Source: Erwinia typographi (GTDB taxonomy: Bacteria > Pseudomonadota > Gammaproteobacteria > Enterobacterales > Enterobacteriaceae). Taken from it: DNA of 64,000 nucleotides. The position numbers and the translations under genes were made by a program. The stretch is from NCBI RefSeq assembly GCF_000773975.1, contig NZ_JRUQ01000018.1:62001-126000 (forward strand). Direction: 5' to 3'. The notes beneath the pieces are model-generated. The model ran no database searches, was not told the origin of the DNA, and saw only the letters and a program-made list of their open reading frames with translations. Within the stretch, counting starts at the first letter, position 1. Each line of letters starts with the position of its first letter. Shown here one piece after another: positions 50,762-57,737 of the stretch.

Positions 50762-51001
50762 ATGACACAGCAAAAAGAACAACTCACCATCGATCAGAAA
50801 ATTGAAGTGGCAAAAATGGCAACTGACATATTCCTGAAGGTTTGTCCTTCAAACCTGATCAAAGAGCAGGCTGTCGATCACCTTCTCAGGATGAGCGCAA
50901 ATGGCCACACCGAAAAAGTGAACGGGGAACTTGTGAAGATGCAGGCACTTTTTACGCACATCAGCCACATGGTTGAATCAACCCTTATCAACCGGACTTA
51001 G
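50762..51001 (+). CDS. Hypothetical phage protein, 79 residues
   Basis: The start has AGAGG 6 bases upstream. The product (MTQQKEQLTIDQKIEVAKMA) is helical with NLIKEQAVDHLLRMS and no recognised family. It runs against the packaging operon and overlaps the 3' end of the next minus-strand gene by 14 bases. It may be expressed in lysogens. Confidence 0.6.
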   Translation: MTQQKEQLTIDQKIEVAKMATDIFLKVCPSNLIKEQAVDHLLRMSANGHTEKVNGELVKMQALFTHISHMVESTLINRT

Positions 51002-51182
51002 CGCGACTCATAAGCTCTGCGGCCCAGCCAGGGCCGTATATCACCTGCAGAGCAAGCCAGACATCGTCCATAAATTCGTTGGGAGCGATCCGGTGTTCAC
51101 CCAATTCCCCACTGAACAGCCCAACAAGACGGTTAACCCTTTCCTGACGCTGGACCCATTCTGCCGTCACGTCCTTTTCCAT
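50988..51182 (-). CDS. Hypothetical phage protein, 64 residues
   Basis: The product MEKDVTAEWVQRQERVNRLV is short, with a WxxLQVIYGPGW-like centre (DDVWLALQVIYGPGWAAELM). No family is recognised. It lies in line with the minus-strand late genes, 19 bases after the next gene's stop. Confidence 0.55.
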   Translation of the reverse strand: MEKDVTAEWVQRQERVNRLVGLFSGELGEHRIAPNEFMDDVWLALQVIYGPGWAAELMSRAKSG

Positions 51183-51201
51183 AAATCACCTCAAACTGAC
51201 T

Positions 51202-51618
51202 TTAAATTGCATTCAGGCCGCGCGCCGCTGTATGCAGTGCGGTATTGATACGGGAAGCAATATCAGCCGCCAGCTGTTCAGGTTCAGTGGAAGTAATCAG
51301 ATAATGTCCCTTGCCCGCGAGATAAATGCAGACGCTTTCACGCTGCGCAACAACCCCTGTAACATCTGCCGGACTGAGATATAAACCGCTGCCGACCTCT
51401 ACAAGCTGGCTTGCGCCCGATGCATCGCGTTCGTTGACCGCCTGGAAAATGCGTCTGCGCGTCATCTCAGGTGTCTCGCCAGGCAAAGGGATGACCGAGA
51501 GACTTTCACCGCTGACCAACTTCACAAACACGTCACCCATTGAATCAATGAATGCCATCTCAACCTGCGTCGCTCTCAGGCTCACTTCAGGCGTAATCTC
51601 AATTAACTTACCGGGCAT
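51202..51618 (-). CDS. Hypothetical phage protein, 138 residues
   Basis: The ATG at 51618 has TGGAGA upstream and overlaps the previous gene by 11 bases. The product MPGKLIEITPEVSLRATQVE looks beta-rich, with a central GSGLYLSPADVTGVVAQRES. No named family is recognised. It is placed just after the small-terminase gene. Confidence 0.58.
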   Translation of the reverse strand: MPGKLIEITPEVSLRATQVEMAFIDSMGDVFVKLVSGESLSVIPLPGETPEMTRRRIFQAVNERDASGASQLVEVGSGLYLSPADVTGVVAQRESVCIYLAGKGHYLITSTEPEQLAADIASRINTALHTAARGLNAI

Positions 51619-52111
51619 GTGTTTTCTCCAGTTCCGGGGTAAAGGCTTCAATAATTTCCACAAAGGCCGCCAGGTGTTGCGGGTAGTGGGACTGAATAAA
51701 CTGCGACAGCGCTTTGACGGTACTGATAGCCGTGGCCACCCGGTCCGTTTCCGGCAGCACTTTCTTGCTGGCCGCTATCGCCTTGGTGTAGGCATCTGAG
51801 AGCGACGACAGCAACTGCACGCGCTCCTGTGCCTGGATATCCTCCGCGCCATTGAGTTTTTCCAGCGTGGTCTGCACCTGCACCATCAGACCGGCAAGAA
51901 TGGCGCGACTTACGTCTTCCGGTGCACCGCTGGCCAGCTGGTTAGCCGCCCGGAGCGTGTCCCAGCTGTCGCCCTCATCGGCTGACAGTTTTTTCCAGCG
52001 CATCGCGGTGGAAAAACTCACACCCTGCTGCGCGGCCAGCAGCTCCAGCGCCTGATTGCTGAAGATATAGGCCCGGCGAAGGGCTTCGCGGGTTTCACGC
52101 GGATGGGCCAT
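51608..52111 (-). CDS. DUF1804-type small terminase-like protein
   Basis: The 167-residue protein MAHPRETREALRRAYIFSNQ has a helix-turn-helix (LELLAAQQGVSFSTAMRWKKL) and the DUF1804 form. It probably binds the phage end for packaging with the gp28-like subunit. Order (membrane proteins, DUF1804, large terminase) is common in Mu-like phages. Confidence 0.8.
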   Translation of the reverse strand: MAHPRETREALRRAYIFSNQALELLAAQQGVSFSTAMRWKKLSADEGDSWDTLRAANQLASGAPEDVSRAILAGLMVQVQTTLEKLNGAEDIQAQERVQLLSSLSDAYTKAIAASKKVLPETDRVATAISTVKALSQFIQSHYPQHLAAFVEIIEAFTPELEKTHAR

Positions 52112-52321
52112 TTATACCCCCGCCGTGGCGCGAACCAGCGCCATGCCGACCGAGACAACTGCACCGGACAGTGCTCCGCTGAGCGCCCCCGATACGGTGC
52201 CGTGCTTCATACCCGCATCCTCAATGATGCTGAGGCGCGCATCGATATCATTCAGCGTGGCCTGTATGTCGCGCAGCGCCTGCAATACCGCTGCGTCAGG
52301 CTGCTTTCCCGAACGGCTCAT
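52112..52321 (-). CDS. Small protein with glycine-rich hydrophobic end
   Basis: The 69-residue product MSRSGKQPDAAVLQALRDIQ has a coiled-coil-like first half (DIQATLNDIDARLSIIEDAG) and a hydrophobic Gly/Ala end (SGALSGALSGAVVSVGMALV). It lies stop-to-start with its neighbours. Function unknown, possibly membrane-associated. Confidence 0.6.
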   Translation of the reverse strand: MSRSGKQPDAAVLQALRDIQATLNDIDARLSIIEDAGMKHGTVSGALSGALSGAVVSVGMALVRATAGV

Positions 52322-52584
52322 CAGCGCTCCCCCTGATTCTCAATCAGGCGATCCATGCGCTCATTTGCGCGCTCCACTGACCGCTTGATATCGGAGAGCA
52401 TCGCCATGATCTGCGCCTGATCGCGCACCGCATCCGATTTAAGCTGGTACAGCTCCCGGATGCGGGCATTGTCCCGGCGCAGTTCATCGATTGCCCCGTA
52501 CAGGCGCTTAACGCTCCACGTCAGGGCTGCCCCCACCAGGCTGAACAGCAGGGACTGCAGTGTGTCCATTGATAAAAGCTCCAT
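52321..52584 (-). CDS. Membrane-anchored coiled-coil protein (Mu gp25/DUF2730-like)
   Basis: AAGGAG lies 7 bases before the ATG at 52584. The 87-residue product has one N-terminal membrane segment (LLFSLVGAALTWSVKRLYG) then a coiled coil. It recalls the DUF2730 proteins next to terminase genes in Mu-like phages. The role is unknown. Confidence 0.7.
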   Translation of the reverse strand: MELLSMDTLQSLLFSLVGAALTWSVKRLYGAIDELRRDNARIRELYQLKSDAVRDQAQIMAMLSDIKRSVERANERMDRLIENQGER

Positions 52585-52588
52585 ATAC

Positions 52589-52903
52589 TTACTCCTTTGC
52601 CTGCGGCCAGAAAAACGCCTCCAGCGCCTTCAGCTTCGCCGCATTCGCCTGACACCAGGCACCGTAGTCCGTTGCGTGCCGCAGCAGCGCATCCGGGGAC
52701 AGACCCGCTGATTTTCCCGCATAAGCGGAAGGAGCCGGAGGCATCACGCCCACCGTCACCATCGAACGGGGCGGCTTTACCGCTTCACTTATCACCGGTG
52801 CGGGCGTCACCACCACCGGTGTAACCGAGGGCACGCGCATAGAGCTGCAGCCCGTGAGGACCGAGACCATTAAAACCGCAACTGCCATTCGCACTGTTGT
52901 CAT
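52589..52903 (-). CDS. Rz1-type outer-membrane spanin lipoprotein
   Basis: Starting at 52903, MTTVRMAVAVLMVSVLTGCS has a lipoprotein signal with Cys19. The Pro-rich mature part (TPVVVTPAPVISEAVKPPRS) is Rz1-like. Its 5' end is nested out of frame in the Rz gene. An ATG 57 bases upstream is less likely because it delays the signal peptide. Confidence 0.78.
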   Translation of the reverse strand: MTTVRMAVAVLMVSVLTGCSSMRVPSVTPVVVTPAPVISEAVKPPRSMVTVGVMPPAPSAYAGKSAGLSPDALLRHATDYGAWCQANAAKLKALEAFFWPQAKE

Positions 52904-53252
52904 CACTGATCGCCTTACTGATACCGAGACGGAGCAGCGCCTGTGCCCGCTCCAGTTCATGATTTTTATCGTTCAGCTGCGCAGCCAGACCATCGGCCCG
53001 CGAACGCTGAGCCGCCTCAACGCGCTTTGCGGCCAGCAGCGCCGCCGTTGTGGCTTCGCTGGCTTTCTGGCGTTCATCCGCATGCGCGGTCTTTTCGCTG
53101 GCCAGCGCCATATCTCCGGCGCTTTTTGCCGCTGCAAACCCGGCCTGCCAGCCCTGATGATGCAGCCACCAGGCTCCGCCACCGAGGACGGCACAGACCA
53201 GCACGCCGGGTAAAAGGCGCTTTAAACACCACTTAATCAGCGCCACGGCCAT
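52785..53252 (-). CDS. Rz-type inner-membrane spanin
   Basis: The 155-residue product starts MAVALIKWCLKRLLPGVLVC with one membrane anchor (GVLVCAVLGGGAWWLH), followed by a long Ala/Lys/Glu/Arg-rich coiled coil. Such proteins span the periplasm together with Rz1. Its place after the holin-like genes completes a typical lysis cassette. Confidence 0.82.
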   Translation of the reverse strand: MAVALIKWCLKRLLPGVLVCAVLGGGAWWLHHQGWQAGFAAAKSAGDMALASEKTAHADERQKASEATTAALLAAKRVEAAQRSRADGLAAQLNDKNHELERAQALLRLGISKAISDDNSANGSCGFNGLGPHGLQLYARALGYTGGGDARTGDK

Positions 53253-53514
53253 CAGGCTCACCTCCCTGCGTACCGGCTGGCACATCGTCATCACCAGCCT
53301 TGCGGTCGTGGTATTTCTGGACACCGGCATGCAGCACCCACGCACCGAGGTAAAGACCGAACGCTTCCACAATTTCATGCTCCCAGCGCCAGACCGTTAT
53401 CAGCAGCGCCAGAGAACTGACGAACAGCGCAACCAGCGTGGTGGCGTCAGTGGTGGACAGCTGCCCCTGACGGTTGGAAACCAGCTCCGGCAGACGTTTG
53501 ATAAACCCGCTCAT
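53233..53514 (-). CDS. Holin-like membrane protein
   Basis: The 93-residue product MSGFIKRLPELVSNRQGQLS has hydrophobic segments at about 26..42 (LVALFVSSLALLITVW) and 50..65. The C-terminus is charged (DRKAGDDDVPAGTQ). A translation-coupled start at 53529 (TGATG) is possible. With the next membrane gene it is a candidate holin or antiholin. Confidence 0.66.
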   Translation of the reverse strand: MSGFIKRLPELVSNRQGQLSTTDATTLVALFVSSLALLITVWRWEHEIVEAFGLYLGAWVLHAGVQKYHDRKAGDDDVPAGTQGGEPDGRGAD

Positions 53515-53528
53515 CGTTTCCCGTACCA

Positions 53529-53735
53529 TCAGCGTCCACGCCTCGCCAGAGCACGCGACACCAGCACCGACAGGGTAAGTTCGAACGCAACCACGCCCAC
53601 AGATGCAGCAGCGGATGCGGCCCACCCGAAGCCACAGCTAAGGCGGTAATACGCGAGGAAGACGACCGCCATAAAGAGACGATCGCGACCGTTCAGGCTT
53701 AACAACAACCAGGCCTCCTCCACGAAGGTTTTCAT
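53529..53735 (-). CDS. Small membrane protein, candidate holin
   Basis: The start at 53735 overlaps the endolysin stop by 4 bases (ATGA). The 68-residue product MKTFVEEAWLLLSLNGRDRL has two membrane helices (FMAVVFLAYYRLSCGFGW and ASVGVVAFELTLSVLVS) and a basic tail. Two holin-like genes in one cassette are common in tailed phages. Confidence 0.66.
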   Translation of the reverse strand: MKTFVEEAWLLLSLNGRDRLFMAVVFLAYYRLSCGFGWAASAAASVGVVAFELTLSVLVSRALARRGR

Positions 53736-54121
53736 GCCGGATACTCCGCAAAAGGTAACTGGAAATGCGCGCCGTCTTTGAGCGTGGTCCAGTCGCCACC
53801 CCATTCAACGGGAACGGCCAGCTCAGACGACGCCTGCTTAAACGCTGACGCGATCTGCTCATACAGGGGCCACTCCCAGGACACCTGACTACCGACATAC
53901 GCAACAACATCAACCGCGTGCCCGGTAAGGTGACGGCTGTTCATGGTCTGACTGTGACCACCGGCGACCATTTCTTTCTCGCGCTCGACAGTACGCAGAC
54001 CTTCCGTAATGCCGAAATCAACCGTTGTCAGGCTGAGCGCATGACGAACGAGTTTTACAAGGTCAGGGTTAACGCCCTGCAGGTTACGTTCGCTGCGCTG
54101 ACTGAACTGAAAAGAAGACAT
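53732..54121 (-). CDS. M15-type peptidoglycan peptidase endolysin
   Basis: The 129-residue protein MSSFQFSQRSERNLQGVNPD has the zinc site SRHLTGHAVDVVAY (His and Asp ligands) and the final WTTLKDGAHFQL with the third His. It belongs to the M15/L-alanyl-D-glutamate or VanY-type family, as in Mu-like phages. There is no signal peptide, so it needs a holin. Confidence 0.9.
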   Translation of the reverse strand: MSSFQFSQRSERNLQGVNPDLVKLVRHALSLTTVDFGITEGLRTVEREKEMVAGGHSQTMNSRHLTGHAVDVVAYVGSQVSWEWPLYEQIASAFKQASSELAVPVEWGGDWTTLKDGAHFQLPFAEYPA

Positions 54122-54127
54122 AGAAAA

Positions 54128-54149
54128 ACCCTCACTAAGATGTGAGGGT
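54128..54149 (-). terminator. Terminator overlapping the late lysis promoter
   Basis: On the minus strand ACCCTCAC (54149..54142), loop, GTGAGGGT (54135..54128) then five U. It would end early transcripts running from the Mor-like gene. The late promoter start near 54144 lies inside its 5' arm. Confidence 0.8.
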
Positions 54150-54150
54150 G

Positions 54151-54197
54151 ATTGTGATGAAAAGAGGCGGCGAAAGGATGTTGCAGGGGTGAAGCAG
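54151..54197 (-). promoter_or_regulatory. Late promoter for lysis genes (Plys-like)
   Basis: GTTGCAGGGGTGAAGCAG (54180..54197), identical to two other copies, is followed on the minus strand after exactly 23 bases by CACAAT (54151..54156). It lies between the activator gene and the endolysin gene, where Mu has Plys. Confidence 0.8.
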
Positions 54198-54203
54198 TCA
54201 GAC

Positions 54204-54662
54204 TCAGAACAGGCAGCGCTGGGCCTGCTGTGGTTGCGGCTGGCGACGGGTAGCCATCAGGTGCCATGCCCAGGTATTAGCGAACCCGTAGCGCGGGGCT
54301 GTCAGGGTCAGCGCCATACGGAGCGATTCGCCTTCTTCGAGCAGCGCATCCACATCGGCAAAAAAACAGCGGTTGCGCCACTCGCGCAGCGCCCTGGCAC
54401 AGCGGGGGATCTCCAGCGAGCTGTCGCCCGCAAAACGCTGCACCAGCTTGCGGGTGTTCTCTTCGCCAATGACCTCACTCAGCATCGACAGGCGGCGCTC
54501 TCCCGCACCACGCAGATCACGCTCGCCACGACTGAGGGGAAAGCAGACGCCCCCGAAACGCTCAACCAGCGCCTGCGTAGCCTCAAAGCCGATCAGGCTG
54601 GCAATCGTGCGCGCCGTTTCCGGCAGCAGGTCTTCCATTGATTCGAGGTTGAATTCACGCAT
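54204..54662 (-). CDS. Mor/C-family transcription activator
   Basis: The start at 54662 (MREFNLESMEDLLPETARTI) has GGGAGG upstream. The 152-residue protein has the Mor family plan: an N-terminal dimer region and a C-terminal helix-turn-helix (SLRMALTLTAPRYGFANTWA). Mu has separate Mor and C; only one such gene is seen here. It likely binds the 18-base boxes and starts late transcription. It follows GemA by one base. Confidence 0.88.
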   Translation of the reverse strand: MREFNLESMEDLLPETARTIASLIGFEATQALVERFGGVCFPLSRGERDLRGAGERRLSMLSEVIGEENTRKLVQRFAGDSSLEIPRCARALREWRNRCFFADVDALLEEGESLRMALTLTAPRYGFANTWAWHLMATRRQPQPQQAQRCLF

Positions 54663-54663
54663 A

Positions 54664-55062
54664 TTACAGCCTCCCGTGACGCTTCGCGTCAACAATCAGC
54701 ATCTGCATCAGCTTACGCACCTGATCGTCATTCAGCCACTCGACGGGCTTTTTCTCGCCCAGCATGCGCTCCACGATGCCGTCCAGGTAATCCCACGGAC
54801 GGCCAGCTTCGGCCAGCAGGGCCTCAATTTTGCTGAGCATTCCCTTACGCCCCGTCGCCACGCGCGGACGTCGACCATAAGACGCGGTTGGCGCGAAGCC
54901 TACTGTGCGCATGTACGTGACAACTTTTTCAAGCTCGGTGGCCGAGCAGTCACTTGCTGAACGTTTACCGGTCAGCCGGGCCAGCACATCGCGGTAAGTA
55001 TCATCATCCCAGCCGAGGCGGGATTTACCGGTATGCACAATGCGAATAAGGTTACATTTCAT
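54664..55062 (-). CDS. GemA-like (Mu gp16, DUF1018) regulatory protein
   Basis: The 132-residue protein MKCNLIRIVHTGKSRLGWDD has the DUF1018 pattern, including YRDVLARLTGKRSASDCSAT and EALLAEAGRPWDYLDGIVER. In Mu the product alters host gene expression and DNA topology. It has GAGG upstream and lies just before the activator gene. Confidence 0.88.
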   Translation of the reverse strand: MKCNLIRIVHTGKSRLGWDDDTYRDVLARLTGKRSASDCSATELEKVVTYMRTVGFAPTASYGRRPRVATGRKGMLSKIEALLAEAGRPWDYLDGIVERMLGEKKPVEWLNDDQVRKLMQMLIVDAKRHGRL

Positions 55063-55113
55063 CGCTGCACCTCAAAATAAAACGAAAGGCAAAAAAAACA
55101 GAGAGCCTGAAAA

Positions 55114-55140
55114 CAAAAAAGGCCCCTCATGGAGGGGCCT
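55114..55140 (-). terminator. Terminator before gemA
   Basis: AGGCCCCTC/GAGGGGCCT stem (55120..55128 and 55132..55140) with an ATG loop. On the minus strand it is followed by six U. It ends the transcript of the secreted-protein gene upstream, so gemA and the activator need either read-through or their own promoter. Confidence 0.85.
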
Positions 55141-55208
55141 CTAAAGGCTGAAAAATGCTTGTATACGCTATTTGCGTAAGAGCATTGGATCACAGCCAAG
55201 GAGAATTG

Positions 55209-55742
55209 TCAATTAACAGCAACGGTACTCAAGGGGATATCAACACTGCACGCCTTTACAAATTTTTCAACAGCACCAGTTGAACCATCCACATCCCCAC
55301 TGGAACTAAATTTGCCACCTTGTTCAGTCTTAAAACCGAACAGAAAACGCTCTTTGGCATTATGGAGTTCTTTTATGAGTATCTTAATTGAATCTGTGGG
55401 GCCATCACCTTGCATTGCAAAGGACTTCTGATTCCGAATTACGGATACTCCACTCAGCCTTACACGGGGTGAATTATCAATTTTGATGTACATATCGGAA
55501 AAAATACCTTCTTGAATTTGTGACACATCCGCAGCTTCGATGTAGGAAGCTGTTAGAATGTTGTTCTCACACTCGAAGGCTAAAAATCCAGCTTTTTCAA
55601 CTTCGCCAACCATTACCACTTTCTTTGCATCGTTGAAAATGTCATCCTCAAACTCAGTCATCCACTTAGCGTAAGCATTGGCTGCGAGCGTCATGCCAAA
55701 AAGTAACGTCATAGTTACCAAAGTTATTTTCCTACAATACAT
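55209..55742 (-). CDS. Exported protein of unknown function (cargo)
   Basis: The N-terminus (ITLVTMTLLFGMTLAANAYA) is a Sec signal peptide with cleavage near residue 25. The mature part of about 152 residues is beta-rich with an FECENNILTASYIEA segment and a final VEKFVKACSVDIPL (two Cys overall). The layout faintly recalls phage- and T6SS-associated periplasmic proteins of the VasI/TagO type, with low confidence. It is more AT-rich than its neighbours and bounded by a terminator, a typical moron. Confidence 0.62.
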   Translation of the reverse strand: MYCRKITLVTMTLLFGMTLAANAYAKWMTEFEDDIFNDAKKVVMVGEVEKAGFLAFECENNILTASYIEAADVSQIQEGIFSDMYIKIDNSPRVRLSGVSVIRNQKSFAMQGDGPTDSIKILIKELHNAKERFLFGFKTEQGGKFSSSGDVDGSTGAVEKFVKACSVDIPLSTVAVN

Positions 55743-55753
55743 AATTTTATCCT

Positions 55754-56020
55754 TTAATTTGGTTCCTTAAATACTGCCCCATCAACAGGCAACCAACGAA
55801 CAACATACTGTGAAATATTCTGTCGGGTACTACGGCAGATCATCGTGCGGATTGGCACATCAACAAACGCCCACGTCAGCCGGGGCCAGCCCTGACGCAC
55901 AAGCTCATCACTGACTTCACACACGGCGCAAATCGCTTTGCCTGCGCCGGTTTCATAAGCTGAATCCAGCACCTCGTCAGGGATATCGCCATTACCTTCG
56001 ACCCAGTTAAAACTGTTCAT
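55754..56020 (-). CDS. Hypothetical early protein, 88 residues
   Basis: The start at 56020 has GGAGGG upstream and overlaps the previous gene by 14 bases. MNSFNWVEGNGDIPDEVLDS is followed by ICAVCEVSDELVRQGWPRLT, with one CxxC and no full zinc site. Family not recognised. Confidence 0.58.
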   Translation of the reverse strand: MNSFNWVEGNGDIPDEVLDSAYETGAGKAICAVCEVSDELVRQGWPRLTWAFVDVPIRTMICRSTRQNISQYVVRWLPVDGAVFKEPN

Positions 56021-56318
56021 CGTCCAGGCCCTCCATGTACTCAGGCAGGGGCATCCAGCCAGCAATATGTACATCGTCGTCATCGTCGTACCAGCCAGAA
56101 TGCTCACTGCAGCTACTGATAATTATCGCGCCATCAGTCAACTGGACCAGTAACGGTGTATGATAAGGCGGCTCCTGGGTGGCATCCCGCCACGCCCACC
56201 GCTCGTTAAGGTCACTGAAGGCAACACTTATCAGCTGACCACCAAGAATGTCTGTACCGGCACTGACTGCAGGCTCCTGACCATCAGGGAAATTAACCAC
56301 AAACGTCATTTTGCTCAT
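56007..56318 (-). CDS. DUF551-like early protein
   Basis: The 103-residue protein contains LNERWAWRDATQEPPYHTPL and ends DVHIAGWMPLPEYMEGLDD, resembling the DUF551 domain of phage early proteins (closing WMPLPE motif). It overlaps the next upstream gene by 4 bases. Confidence 0.68.
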   Translation of the reverse strand: MSKMTFVVNFPDGQEPAVSAGTDILGGQLISVAFSDLNERWAWRDATQEPPYHTPLLVQLTDGAIIISSCSEHSGWYDDDDDVHIAGWMPLPEYMEGLDDEQF

Positions 56319-56812
56319 TTCTTTTTGTCTCCGTCAGCAATCACGCCATTACAGAGGTCCACGCAGCCCTGACAGATGTTGCTGGTCTGCCCGATTATCA
56401 TCCGTCCATTAATGGCCGGGACTGCTCTCAGACAAAAACCACAGCGATAAGCCAGTGCTTTTTTGGGTAATTCCAGCTGATGCGGAGCACATTCACCCAT
56501 CGCATTCAGGTTTTCGCTGAAAAAAGGTAATCCCAGCAGTCTGGCCTGCACAGCTTCCTCCCTCGCACCTTTGCTGGCAGACCAGCCCTCAAGCTGATAA
56601 ATGACGTCCGCCGTTGCCAGCATCTGGAGACTCAACTTCATATACTGGTCATGCGTAAGGCCATCAGGGAGTATCGCCGGATTCAGTACCACTATGCCCG
56701 CAGCTTCAAGTTTCTGCGCTTCACGGTTAAATTTGGGGCGGTTAAAATCTTCAATACCGGTCATTGGCCCGGAAATAAACACCACCGCCGGACGATCAAT
56801 TGCTGTATTCAT
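56315..56812 (-). CDS. DUF4406 domain fused to a ClpX-type zinc finger
   Basis: The first 105 residues (VVFISGPMTGIEDFNRPKFN, then NPAILPDGLTHDQYMKLSLQ, DVIYQLEGWSASKGAREEAV) are a DUF4406/nucleoside deoxyribosyltransferase-like domain. The C-terminal 45 residues (YRCGFCLRAVPAINGRMIIG, then ICQGCVDLCNGVI) copy the C4 zinc-binding domain of ClpX. The second part usually binds protein partners such as adaptors. The combination suggests a nucleotide-related enzyme with a ClpX-like recruiting tag. This is inference. Confidence 0.78.
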   Translation of the reverse strand: MNTAIDRPAVVFISGPMTGIEDFNRPKFNREAQKLEAAGIVVLNPAILPDGLTHDQYMKLSLQMLATADVIYQLEGWSASKGAREEAVQARLLGLPFFSENLNAMGECAPHQLELPKKALAYRCGFCLRAVPAINGRMIIGQTSNICQGCVDLCNGVIADGDKKK

Positions 56813-57027
56813 ACAAATTTAAACCTCTTCTTATGCCGCTCTGCCGCCTGCTTCATCGCGGTCTGATCCGATTTTTTATAAACACGGTGATTGTGATTAT
56901 CCCAGCACTGCCAGCGGGACACCGCTGGCAGATCACGCCGTTCAACCACCGTACTGCCATCATTGAGGTGATAAACCCGGCGCTCGCCGTACCCGATGTG
57001 CTCACAGCCAGTAACGCACAGATACAT
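56809..57027 (-). CDS. Hypothetical early protein, 72 residues
   Basis: MYLCVTGCEHIGYGERRVYH then DGSTVVERRDLPAVSRWQCW. It is basic, with a C-terminal AAERHKKRFKFV. The stop overlaps the DUF4406 gene start by 4 bases. No family recognised. Confidence 0.55.
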   Translation of the reverse strand: MYLCVTGCEHIGYGERRVYHLNDGSTVVERRDLPAVSRWQCWDNHNHRVYKKSDQTAMKQAAERHKKRFKFV

Positions 57028-57029
57028 GG

Positions 57030-57737
57030 CTACCTCCCGATGACCAGTGGCTCCTGGGTGCCACCATTAACGCCGTGGTGAAGCCGGGCATTTTTCCCCT
57101 GCTCGTAACCAGCCCATGATGCATCGTTATCCCCCCGGCATGCTTTCGCCTTACGGGTGTCCATATCCCCCATACCGCGCTCCTGTCTGAGGTGCAGGTG
57201 ATAACGCTCCATGAGGCTCTGTTCTTGTGGTGAGATCTCAAACTTATGGACAGCGTAATATGCTCCCGATACCCAGCCCTCACAGAACTGGTCGGCACGC
57301 GCAACAGCCGTGGCACGCTTACAGCGTTTGCAGTATTTATGCTGATATTCTTTGCGGGCCTGCCTCAACTGCCGCCCAAGCACATCAAAGGCATAGGCAG
57401 CAATTTCAGCCCGCTCACCCGGACCATAAAATTTCACCACACGCTTAAACGCATGAGACCGCCAGACCTGCGTGAAATAGCAGTTAACGCCAAATGCCCG
57501 ACAGACCAGCGTTGATAAATCAGCAACCCAGCCCGGAACTTTGACGGCATCACTTGGCGCACCGGCGCTGGAACACTCCTTAACTTCCGATAAATCAACG
57601 TCGGCCTCGCTCAGGCCATATTCCCGCATGAAAGCCTGAACTTTCGCCATTGCACTGGCTGCTTCTGCCGGGTTAGACGTTCCACGGGCCAGCCGCATCA
57701 GCTTTTTGATTTTGGCGAGATACTTGTCTTTATCCAC
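57030..57737 (-). CDS. DUF2786-containing early protein
   Basis: The GTG at 57737 has GGAG 7 bases upstream. The 235-residue protein begins with the DUF2786 motif (DKDKYLAKIKKLMRLARGTS then EAASAMAKVQAFMREYGLSE). A basic mid-region with HKYCKRCKRATAVARADQF (CxxC) follows. Such proteins are common in Mu-like early regions. Its biochemical role is not known. Confidence 0.8.
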   Translation of the reverse strand: MDKDKYLAKIKKLMRLARGTSNPAEAASAMAKVQAFMREYGLSEADVDLSEVKECSSAGAPSDAVKVPGWVADLSTLVCRAFGVNCYFTQVWRSHAFKRVVKFYGPGERAEIAAYAFDVLGRQLRQARKEYQHKYCKRCKRATAVARADQFCEGWVSGAYYAVHKFEISPQEQSLMERYHLHLRQERGMGDMDTRKAKACRGDNDASWAGYEQGKNARLHHGVNGGTQEPLVIGR

